Shown here piece after piece: positions 7,807 through 14,817 of a DNA stretch of 64,000 bases (position 1 is its first letter; the number at the start of each line of letters is the position of its first letter). The notes beneath the pieces are model-generated. The model was not told the origin of the DNA and did no database searches. It was given only the letters and a program-made list of their open reading frames with translations. Both the position numbers and the translations under genes were made by a program. This DNA is from Paenibacillus nanensis (GTDB lineage Bacteria; Bacillota; Bacilli; Paenibacillales; Paenibacillaceae). Where the stretch lies: contig NZ_QXQA01000023.1 in assembly GCF_003583765.1 (NCBI RefSeq), positions 1 to 64,000 on the forward strand. The letters are read 5' to 3'.

Positions 7807-8574
7807 ATGCGTATTAATCACAACATTTCTGCTTTGAACACTCATCGCAACATGGGTATGAACAACGTTGCTTCCGGCAAATCGATGGAGAAACTGGCTT
7901 CCGGTCTTCGTATCAATCGTGCAGCTGACGACGCTGCAGGTCTTGCGGTTTCCGAGAAAATGCGCGGTCAAATCCGCGGTCTTGAGCAAGCTCAAAAGAA
8001 CGTTCAAGACGGTATCTCCTTCGTACAAACAGCTGAGGGCGCAATGAACGAAGTAAGCTCCATGCTTACTCGCATGAAAGAATTGCTGGTTCAGTCCTCC
8101 AACGGAACTTATGAAGCTAGTGACGTTTCGAATATCAAGCTTGAGATGAGCCAATTGGGCAACCAAATTGACGACATCATGGAGAACACGAAGTTTAACG
8201 GTAAAAATATTCATGCTGGCGCTGATATTGCTTCCGATGCTGACGCTACAGTAATTTCGATCGGCACAATTGGAACAAGCTCCTTCACTGGCCTGAGTGC
8301 TGCAACGACTCTGACAGAGGTTGACACAGCTATTAAATCCGTTGCGCTTGAGCGTGCTAAACTGGGTGCTGTACAAAACCGTCTTGAGTACACTTCGAAC
8401 AACTTGGGTACAACAGTTGAGAACCTGACGGCTTCCGAATCCCGTATCCGTGACACTGACATGGCCAAAGAAATGGTGAACCTGACGAAGAACAACATTC
8501 TTCTTCAAGCTTCCCAATCGATGTTGGCGCAAGCGAACTCGCAGCCACAAGGCGTATTGTCCCTGCTTCAATAA
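7807..8574 (+). CDS. hag: Flagellin 1
   Basis: This is the filament subunit. It has 255 residues with the standard D0/D1 N-terminus (MRINHNISALNTHRNMGMNN, SGLRINRAADDAAGLAVSEKMR) and C-terminus (RIRDTDMAKEMVNL, ILLQASQSMLAQANSQ). The central region is very short, so this is a minimal filament subunit. The exposed part (about residues 128-175) is rich in Ser and Thr, possible O-glycan sites. The gene has its own sigma-D promoter and CsrA site and is almost identical to the next flagellin outside the central part. Confidence 0.97.
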   Translation: MRINHNISALNTHRNMGMNNVASGKSMEKLASGLRINRAADDAAGLAVSEKMRGQIRGLEQAQKNVQDGISFVQTAEGAMNEVSSMLTRMKELLVQSSNGTYEASDVSNIKLEMSQLGNQIDDIMENTKFNGKNIHAGADIASDADATVISIGTIGTSSFTGLSAATTLTEVDTAIKSVALERAKLGAVQNRLEYTSNNLGTTVENLTASESRIRDTDMAKEMVNLTKNNILLQASQSMLAQANSQPQGVLSLLQ

Positions 8575-8591
8575 TATACGATTCATTGCGA

Positions 8592-8628
8592 AACCCGCGC
8601 ACGATTCAAGTGCCGCGGGTTTTTTTTC
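8592..8628 (+). terminator. Terminator of flagellin 1
   Basis: AACCCGCG-CAC pairs with GTG-CCGCGGGTT (one bulge) followed by eight T. It is a strong Rho-independent terminator. Confidence 0.85.
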
Positions 8629-8786
8629 ATCATCCAAGTGCATGATCATTTCCTTATAAGTAGAGATTAGTTGAATTCAAAGTCAGATATATTGTGTAGA
8701 GTATGGACCGGCTAAGTGGTAGCTATACAGGAGTAACCACAGCATTTCAACGGTTGATATCACACAAGAGTTTTTTTGAAAAACTA
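8629..8786 (+). other. Spacer between the flagellin genes
   Basis: AT-rich, non-coding, with no homology to the spacer upstream of flagellin 1. An imperfect inverted repeat GAGTTT (8768-8773)/AAACTC (8788-8793) touches the -35 of the next promoter. The duplicated segment appears to begin only at the sigma-D -10 region (about 8806). Confidence 0.5.
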
Positions 8787-8813
8787 TAAACTCCTTCGTT
8801 AAATAACCGATAA
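8787..8813 (+). promoter_or_regulatory. Sigma-D promoter of flagellin 2
   Basis: TAAA (8787-8790), 15-base spacer, ACCGATAA (8806-8813). From the -10 onward the leader is nearly identical to that of flagellin 1. Confidence 0.7.
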
Positions 8814-8856
8814 ATAGAATAGAGCTGATAAAGGGCGGCCGACCTGGTTCAGCATA

Positions 8857-8870
8857 CCACAAGGATGTGG
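8857..8870 (+). promoter_or_regulatory. CsrA-binding hairpin in flagellin 2 leader
   Basis: The same CCACA-AGGA-TGTGG hairpin as in flagellin 1, with a second GGA in the ribosome site at 8891-8896. Both flagellins therefore look subject to the FliW-CsrA switch. Confidence 0.7.
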
Positions 8871-8903
8871 GGTTTATTAACCAACTTCAGGGAGGAAATT
8901 ATA

Positions 8904-9671
8904 ATGCGTATTAATCACAACATTTCTGCTTTGAATACTCACCGTAACATGGGTATGAACAACGTTGCTTCCGGCAAATCGATGGAGAAACTGGCTTCCG
9001 GTCTTCGTATCAACCGTGCGGCTGACGACGCTGCTGGTCTTGCGGTTTCCGAGAAAATGCGCGGTCAAATCCGCGGTCTTGAGCAAGCTCAAAAGAACGT
9101 TCAAGACGGTATCTCCTTCGTACAAACAGCTGAGGGCGCAATGAACGAAGTAAGCTCCATGCTTACTCGTATGAAAGAATTGCTGGTTCAGTCCTCCAAC
9201 GGAACTTATGAAACTAGCGATGTATCGAACATTAAGCTTGAGATGAGCCAATTGGGCAACCAAATTGACGACATCATGGCGAACACGAAGTTCAATGGCA
9301 TGCAGATTTACAGTGGTGCTGACATCGCTTCCGATGCGGATGCTACAAAAATTAGCATTGGCGACATTGCTACTGGCGATTTCACAGGCTTGTCTGCTAC
9401 AACGTCTTTGACTGATGTTGATACAGCAATCAAATCCGTTGCTCTTGAACGCGCTAAACTGGGTGCTGTACAAAACCGTCTTGAGTACACTTCGAACAAC
9501 CTGGGTACTACGGTTGAGAACCTGACAGCTTCCGAGTCCCGTATCCGTGATACGGACATGGCCAAAGAAATGGTGAACCTGACGAAGAACAACATTCTTC
9601 TTCAAGCTTCCCAATCGATGTTGGCACAAGCGAACTCGCAGCCACAAGGCGTATTGTCTCTGCTGCAATAA
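8904..9671 (+). CDS. hag: Flagellin 2
   Basis: A 255-residue paralogue of flagellin 1 with identical D0/D1 parts. The differences are clustered at about residues 131-170 (for example MQIYSGAD for KNIHAGAD, GDIATGDF for GTIGTSSF), the solvent-facing part. The ATG at 8904 behind GGGAGGAAATTATA is chosen because it matches flagellin 1; an in-frame ATG at 8865 lies inside the CsrA hairpin and is not a start. It probably arose by tandem duplication of leader plus gene. Confidence 0.97.
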   Translation: MRINHNISALNTHRNMGMNNVASGKSMEKLASGLRINRAADDAAGLAVSEKMRGQIRGLEQAQKNVQDGISFVQTAEGAMNEVSSMLTRMKELLVQSSNGTYETSDVSNIKLEMSQLGNQIDDIMANTKFNGMQIYSGADIASDADATKISIGDIATGDFTGLSATTSLTDVDTAIKSVALERAKLGAVQNRLEYTSNNLGTTVENLTASESRIRDTDMAKEMVNLTKNNILLQASQSMLAQANSQPQGVLSLLQ

Positions 9672-9681
9672 TCATTTTTTC

Positions 9682-9720
9682 AAAAAAAGAAGCCTTAGCT
9701 TGTCTAAGGTTTCTTTTTTT
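9682..9720 (+). terminator. Terminator of flagellin 2
   Basis: AAAAAAAGAAgCCTTAG and CTAAGGtTTCTTTTTTT pair around CTTGT, ending in a long T run. Confidence 0.85.
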
Positions 9721-9753
9721 TATATTTTTTATTTAAACTAATGGAATTCGGTC

Positions 9754-9781
9754 TAACAAACATACAAGAATAGACCGATAT
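9754..9781 (+). promoter_or_regulatory. Sigma-D promoter of flaG-fliD-fliS-fliT
   Basis: TAAC (9754-9757), 16 bases, ACCGATAT (9774-9781). A 6-bp inverted repeat GGTCTA (9750-9755)/TAGACC (9771-9776) overlaps both boxes. Confidence 0.5.
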
Positions 9782-9822
9782 TATTATCATAAGAAGGACT
9801 TTGAATCGGGGTGGAAATGATG

Positions 9823-10179
9823 ATGAATATAACATCGGTAAACACTTCGGCGGTATTTACATCTGAGAAAAGTACTGGTAGCGGACCGACGAAAGAAGCT
9901 ATGACGGCAGCAACGATTTCAGCTCAAACAAGTCATCTTGTTGCTCATGGCGCAGCGGATGAACAAAGCAATAAAAATATAGAACGATTCTTAAAGTCCT
10001 TAGAGAGTGCACAAACAAAGGTAGAACGCTCCGTGCACGAGGAAACAAATCACATTATGTACAAAATAAAAAATAGCGAGACAGGCGAAGTCATTCGAGA
10101 AATACCAGAAGAGAAGCTGTTGGATATGGTTGCGAAAATGGTTGAGCTAAACGGACTGATTATTGATGAAAAAATTTAG
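9823..10179 (+). CDS. flaG: FlaG family flagellar protein
   Basis: FlaG proteins affect filament length; the mechanism is unclear. The C-terminal half (IMYKIKNSETGEVIREIPEEKLLDMVAKMVELNGLIIDEKI in part) is the conserved FlaG domain, while the N-terminus is a low-complexity Ser/Thr/Ala tail. Several in-frame starts exist (GTG 9811, ATG 9817, 9820, 9823). I prefer 9823 because CGGGGTGGA then has usable spacing, but this is uncertain. It is followed by fliD, as usual. Confidence 0.85.
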   Translation: MNITSVNTSAVFTSEKSTGSGPTKEAMTAATISAQTSHLVAHGAADEQSNKNIERFLKSLESAQTKVERSVHEETNHIMYKIKNSETGEVIREIPEEKLLDMVAKMVELNGLIIDEKI

Positions 10180-10197
10180 TGGAATAAGGAGGCGCTT

Positions 10198-11676
10198 ATG
10201 AGACTTTCGGGATTTGCATCGGGTTTAGATGTCGACAGTATGGTTAAGGAGCTAATGAAAGCTCGTCGGACAACTTACGATAACATGGTAAAGAATCGAA
10301 CAAAGGTAGAATGGCAGCAAGAGGACTATCGGACCATGAGTTCAAAAATCGTAGATTTTCGGAACAATAAGTTAGCTTCATATAACTTGTCGAATGCCAT
10401 TAATGCAAAAACTTCTGAGGTAAGCGGTGAAACAAACGCTCTTACTATGAATTCTACGGGTTCGAAAGCAGCAGGCGGAATTAATGTTACTGTCACTGAA
10501 GTCGCGACGGCTGCCAATACGATCTATGAATTTAATAACAAGAATGGCGGGGTTGAAAAAACGCTTGGCGAGCTGGGCTTTGCATCGGCAGATGCTGACA
10601 ATATTGTTGTGAAAATAAATGGTGTTGAGATTAAAGCCGCGAAAACAGGAACGTTAAGCGATCTAGCAGCAGCTATTAATGCAAAGAGCAGCACAGCAAA
10701 GGCTTCGGCTCTATACGACGCTGCATCGGGCAAGTTCTCTATAACAGCGACAAAGACAGGAGTGACAGACCCGGGTACAAACACGGGACTAAATATCGAG
10801 GGCTTCTCGACCGACATTGGTGCTGCATCAGAATTTATTAAATCTGTAGATGATACCAATAAAGGAAAAAATGCCGAAATTACAGTAAACGGAATCAACT
10901 ATAAGCAAAGCAGCAATCGTTTTTCGATCAATGGATTTGATTTTACTGTCAAAGCAAAAACAACGACTGCCAATGGGGCTTCTATTACAGCAGTTCAAGA
11001 TACGAATAAAATCATGGAGACGATTAAATCGTTTGTTAATGACTACAATAGTTTAATTAGTACTATCGGTAAGGAACTTTCTGAAGCTAAGTATCGTACT
11101 TATGCACCATTGAGTGCTGATGAGAAGAAAGAAATGTCCGATAAAGAGATTGAGTTATGGGAAGAGAAGGCAAGAAGCGGAACGCTCAGAAATGATAGTA
11201 CGTTAAGTAAATTTGTTAATGAACTTCGTTCAACAACTCTTTCACTTGTTAAGGGCATCAAGCTTCCTGATGGCACTTCCGTGTCGATCGGTATTACGAC
11301 AGGCAGCTATACGGAGAAGGGTAAATTGGTTTTAGATGAGACGAAGCTTAGAAGCGCACTAGAATCGAACCCAGAAGAAGTAACAGCACTTTTTTCAGGC
11401 AGTACTGGCGTGTTTTCCAAAATGAGGGACTCCGCTATGACCGCTTTGACGAGTCTGCAAGAAAGGGCTGGAACATCGCTTACAAGCTCGGACCCGTCAT
11501 CGAGCTTCATGGAGAACTCATTGTTAAGTAATCAAATTAGACAGATGAAGTCCCGTGAGGATTTGCTTCTTGACCGATTGAAGAGGCAGGAAGACCAGTA
11601 CTATAAACAGTTTACCGCAATGGAGACAGCTATAAATAAATATAACTCGCAAGCATCAACATTTAGCAGTTTCTAA
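10198..11676 (+). CDS. fliD: FliD, filament cap protein
   Basis: FliD forms the cap under which exported flagellin folds. The N-terminus (MRLSGFASGLDVDSMVKELMKARR) is the FliD_N signature and the C-terminal part (ALFSGSTGVFSKMRDSAM; KRQEDQYYKQFTAMETAINKYNSQASTFSSF in part) is FliD_C. The 492-residue length is normal. It has a strong ribosome site AATAAGGAGGCGCTT. The gene is AT-rich and lies in the usual flaG-fliD-fliS order. Confidence 0.95.
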   Translation: MRLSGFASGLDVDSMVKELMKARRTTYDNMVKNRTKVEWQQEDYRTMSSKIVDFRNNKLASYNLSNAINAKTSEVSGETNALTMNSTGSKAAGGINVTVTEVATAANTIYEFNNKNGGVEKTLGELGFASADADNIVVKINGVEIKAAKTGTLSDLAAAINAKSSTAKASALYDAASGKFSITATKTGVTDPGTNTGLNIEGFSTDIGAASEFIKSVDDTNKGKNAEITVNGINYKQSSNRFSINGFDFTVKAKTTTANGASITAVQDTNKIMETIKSFVNDYNSLISTIGKELSEAKYRTYAPLSADEKKEMSDKEIELWEEKARSGTLRNDSTLSKFVNELRSTTLSLVKGIKLPDGTSVSIGITTGSYTEKGKLVLDETKLRSALESNPEEVTALFSGSTGVFSKMRDSAMTALTSLQERAGTSLTSSDPSSSFMENSLLSNQIRQMKSREDLLLDRLKRQEDQYYKQFTAMETAINKYNSQASTFSSF

Positions 11677-11708
11677 TTCGTTTCTAAAAGCTAGAAGGAG
11701 TGGTTTTC

Positions 11709-12107
11709 TTGATAAACTCGCCGTATCAGAAATATCAACAATCATCCGTTCAGACAGCGACCTCTTCTCAGCTTGTTATTATGCTGTATGAAGGCGCCAT
11801 TCGATTTACAAAGGCAGGAATCGAAGGTATTAAAAAACGTAATTATGAGATGGCCAATAATAACTTAAAGAAGGCGCAAGCGATAATCCATGAACTTATT
11901 GCTTCACTTAATCATAATTATGAAATATCCAAAAATCTAGTTGTAATCTATGAGTATATGTTACACCTACTTATACAATCAAATGTCAAGAAAGATGAGG
12001 CCTTGGCTAACGAAGTATTAGAGCACTTATCTGAGCTTAGAGAGGCTTGGAAACAGGCCGCGAAACAGTCAGTAGGCCAATTGCAGACCGGAGCTGGAAG
12101 TTTCTAA
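11709..12107 (+). CDS. fliS: FliS, flagellin export chaperone
   Basis: FliS binds the flagellin C-terminus and prevents early polymerisation. The sequence begins INSPYQKYQQSSVQTATSSQLVIMLYEGAIRF, a clear FliS start. TTG 11709 is chosen because AGAAGGAG (11693-11700) is eight bases upstream, while the in-frame GTG at 11700 overlaps that site. The protein has 132 residues, all helical. Its stop overlaps the next start (TAATG). Confidence 0.93.
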   Translation: MINSPYQKYQQSSVQTATSSQLVIMLYEGAIRFTKAGIEGIKKRNYEMANNNLKKAQAIIHELIASLNHNYEISKNLVVIYEYMLHLLIQSNVKKDEALANEVLEHLSELREAWKQAAKQSVGQLQTGAGSF

Positions 12108-12433
12108 TGTCAATAACCATAGCAAAGCTGTATGACGAAACGTTAGAATATGTGAAAAGGTTAGACTCCACCACGTATGAAGAGTCGATTTTATTAGTCG
12201 ACTTACGTGATATGGTTTTGAATGAATTGAAAAAGGATATCGTTCTAACAGAGGACGAGAGAAAAATGCTTCGTCAAATTGGCGAGTTTGACAAAGCAAT
12301 TTTAGCGAGATTCACAGAATTAAAGGATGAAGCATCCAATGCCATGCAGAAAATAAACGTAACTCGGATGCAAAAGCAAAAATACGAGCAAGCCTATGCC
12401 CCTCAAAGTTATTTCGTAGATTATAAAGAATAA
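12107..12433 (+). CDS. fliT: FliT-like flagellar chaperone
   Basis: A 108-residue helical, charged protein directly behind fliS, where fliT sits in many Bacillota. FliT acts as a FliD chaperone in studied species. The start codon overlaps the fliS stop in TAATG, which suggests translational coupling. Sequence signatures are weak in this family (central TEDERKMLRQIGEFDKAIL), so the call rests on position, size and helical character. Confidence 0.65.
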   Translation: MSITIAKLYDETLEYVKRLDSTTYEESILLVDLRDMVLNELKKDIVLTEDERKMLRQIGEFDKAILARFTELKDEASNAMQKINVTRMQKQKYEQAYAPQSYFVDYKE

Positions 12434-12447
12434 GCATTAGGACAACC

Positions 12448-12482
12448 AAACCGTCGGAAATGACTCCGGCGGTTTGTTATCA
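12448..12482 (+). terminator. Hairpin after fliT
   Basis: AAACCGTCGGA (12448-12458) pairs with TCCGGCGGTTT (12465-12475), eleven pairs with one G-U. The T run afterwards is weak (GTTATCATTT), so termination may be partial. Confidence 0.55.
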
Positions 12483-12493
12483 TTTCAGGCTGT

Positions 12494-12520
12494 TAAGTAC
12501 ATGCTATCATTAACCGATAT
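12494..12520 (+). promoter_or_regulatory. Sigma-D promoter of the maf/glycosylation operon
   Basis: TAAG (12494-12497), 15-base spacer, ACCGATAT (12513-12520): one mismatch in each box. It places the flagellin-modification genes under the flagellar sigma factor. Confidence 0.65.
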
Positions 12521-12547
12521 TATTGAAAGGAACAAGGAGGAATGTGT

Positions 12548-14797
12548 ATGGACCAGCGTGTTATGGAAGTTGAGGACACCCTTGATCAGGTTAGGGAGTT
12601 TATGCCAAAGCTTATTCAAGCTTGCGATAGTGTTGAGCAATTGCTATATAAACCAGTCACTGAGTCAACATGGCAGCAATTCGGAGAAATCGTTGAAGGC
12701 ATGGACGATTTGTATAGAACGTTGAATGCCATTTATTCGGAGACCAATACGATAAAGAGCTATAAAGCTTTAGCAATAAGCATCGAGCAGACAGTATTAG
12801 CGTTAAGTGAAAACTTTCAGTTATTAAATAATTGTATGGACGATGATAACTATACTGGAGCTAGTGATATCATTAGGTTTGAGCTTATACCGCTGTTTCA
12901 ACAATTAACCTGTATTTTGGGCGATGAAAGAACGGTAGTCGAACAAAGATTTTATAGAAATATGACATTTTTGAAAAGCGCGTTTCCCGACGTTTACAAG
13001 GTGTTGGAAAATGAAAAACAGGATAACTCAAACTATCAAATAACCTGCAGTCATAACGGGTGTCCCAATATTGGCATGGTTGATGACAACGATCGATTGA
13101 TTTATTTATACAGTCAATACGATCCCGTATCCGAAGCGGAGCGCTGGTCTATGAAGATAAGCGCCAATGCGGGGGAGAAAACGTATGTTTTAATGTATGG
13201 ATTAGGACTTGGTTATCATGCGGAAGCTTATTCCAAAGCTTTCCCGGAGCATCGATTGACCATTTATGAGCCAGACAAGCATTTGCTGCTTACCGCAATG
13301 CAAAGAATCGATCTAAGGAAGTTGTTTGATCGGTTGAATATTGATCATTTTGTGGTTGGCAATGAAGCGGTGCAGAGAAAACGGCTATTTTACCGGTTTC
13401 TTCGCTATATGAAGGGCACACCGGATATTGTGGCTGTTCCGTTGTACTATCGTATTAACAAGAGCGACATGGAGCAGTTTTCGTCGGATGCTCAAACGAC
13501 TATTTTACATTACCAAGGCGAAGTGCAGATCTATGACAAATTCGGTTGGGAGTGGATGACGAATAGTGTCTATAACATGGGCGCTACATTAGTCTCCCCC
13601 TCCATTCTAGGACTTAAAAATAAGTTCGAGGGGCTGCCGGCTGTTATTGTAGGAGCAGGGCCGTCTTTAGCTGAGGATATAGAGGTTCTAAGGAAGCTGA
13701 AGGATCATGCGTTGATTATAGCCGCAGGCACCACCATTCAGTCTATGCTGCATTTTGGCATCGAGCCTCATTTGATCGTTTCAATGGATGGAAGCGAGGC
13801 GAACTACAGAGCATTTAAAAACTTAAATATTAACCATATTCCGCTGCTCTATACACCAATGGTTAAATATAAAATTATTGACGATCATCCTGATCTTCTG
13901 TTAAACGTGCATTTCACAAATGATTTCGTTACGAAATATTTAATGGATCTTGACGGCACCGATCCGGTTTTTCCGCCGAATAACTCCGTATCCGGAACTG
14001 CTATACAAGCGGCTATTTATATGGGCTGTAAGGAGATTATTTTTACGGGACAGGACTTCTCCTATCCCGGCGGCGACTTGTATGCGCCTGGAGCGCGGCA
14101 TTTCTCAAAAGAAGAATCGAATTCCATCGTAAGTCGGAGCGAATTATATATTGAGAACGTGCAAGGGGAACAAAATCGGACAACTTATAGTATGAAATCG
14201 ACTTTAGCGGATATTGAAAATTTGTTGTCGCATTACACCCCGGATATTCGCTTTGTGAACACATCTAAGCAAGGTGCCAAAATCAAGCATACGGAATGGG
14301 AGAGCTTGCAGCATGTCTGGGAACGGTACAATGAAAAGCATGTTAACCCGGATTTCTTTGTCCGTGAGATGGAAAAGATAGAGAAGCATCCAGGCGAGAG
14401 GGTGGCAGAAATACGAGCACGGTTTAAGAAACTGCCCAATGAAATAAAGGAATGCCGGGATCTTCTTAAGGATATTGAGAAGCTTATTGAGACAACAGTC
14501 GTTACAAGCCGTCAAAATCAAGAAAAGTGCAGGAAAGCTTTTGTCGCCATCGATACCAAATGGAAACAAGTCGTCGCGAGTGTTCCGTTCAAGGCTCTGT
14601 TTTTTACATTGTTTAAAAATCTTCTTCATCAGTTTGAGCGAGACTTGCCGGAGCTCTTTGAGGAAACGAATTGGATCCGAAAATCAGAACTTGCACAGGA
14701 GATTATGAAGCCTCTTATTCAGGAAATGCTGAGCCGTATGCCTGAACTGTTAAGTATTGTCGAGGAAGGCTTGCGTAGAGTGGAAGCCAGGGTCTGA
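12548..14797 (+). CDS. maf: Motility accessory factor (Maf), flagellin nonulosonate transferase, copy 1
   Basis: Maf proteins (DUF115/MAF_flag10 family) transfer sialic-acid-like sugars such as pseudaminic or legionaminic acid to flagellin Ser/Thr in the cytoplasm. The 749-residue protein has the Rossmann-like motif MYGLGLGYHAEAY near residue 215 and the family core VGAGPSLAEDIEVLRKL with LHFGIEPHLIVSMDGSE in the middle, then a helical C-terminus. ATG 12548 is used because AAGGAGG ends at 12540; the ATG at 12542 is too close. It is paralogous along its full length to the next gene. No membrane segments are seen. Confidence 0.88.
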   Translation: MDQRVMEVEDTLDQVREFMPKLIQACDSVEQLLYKPVTESTWQQFGEIVEGMDDLYRTLNAIYSETNTIKSYKALAISIEQTVLALSENFQLLNNCMDDDNYTGASDIIRFELIPLFQQLTCILGDERTVVEQRFYRNMTFLKSAFPDVYKVLENEKQDNSNYQITCSHNGCPNIGMVDDNDRLIYLYSQYDPVSEAERWSMKISANAGEKTYVLMYGLGLGYHAEAYSKAFPEHRLTIYEPDKHLLLTAMQRIDLRKLFDRLNIDHFVVGNEAVQRKRLFYRFLRYMKGTPDIVAVPLYYRINKSDMEQFSSDAQTTILHYQGEVQIYDKFGWEWMTNSVYNMGATLVSPSILGLKNKFEGLPAVIVGAGPSLAEDIEVLRKLKDHALIIAAGTTIQSMLHFGIEPHLIVSMDGSEANYRAFKNLNINHIPLLYTPMVKYKIIDDHPDLLLNVHFTNDFVTKYLMDLDGTDPVFPPNNSVSGTAIQAAIYMGCKEIIFTGQDFSYPGGDLYAPGARHFSKEESNSIVSRSELYIENVQGEQNRTTYSMKSTLADIENLLSHYTPDIRFVNTSKQGAKIKHTEWESLQHVWERYNEKHVNPDFFVREMEKIEKHPGERVAEIRARFKKLPNEIKECRDLLKDIEKLIETTVVTSRQNQEKCRKAFVAIDTKWKQVVASVPFKALFFTLFKNLLHQFERDLPELFEETNWIRKSELAQEIMKPLIQEMLSRMPELLSIVEEGLRRVEARV

Positions 14798-14817
14798 CGG
14801 GGGAATTAGGAGCGGAA

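Noticed and set aside
7780..9668. Long open frames on the minus strand across both flagellin genes
   Set aside because: They are antisense to strongly conserved flagellins, have no ribosome sites, and exist twice only because the gene is duplicated.
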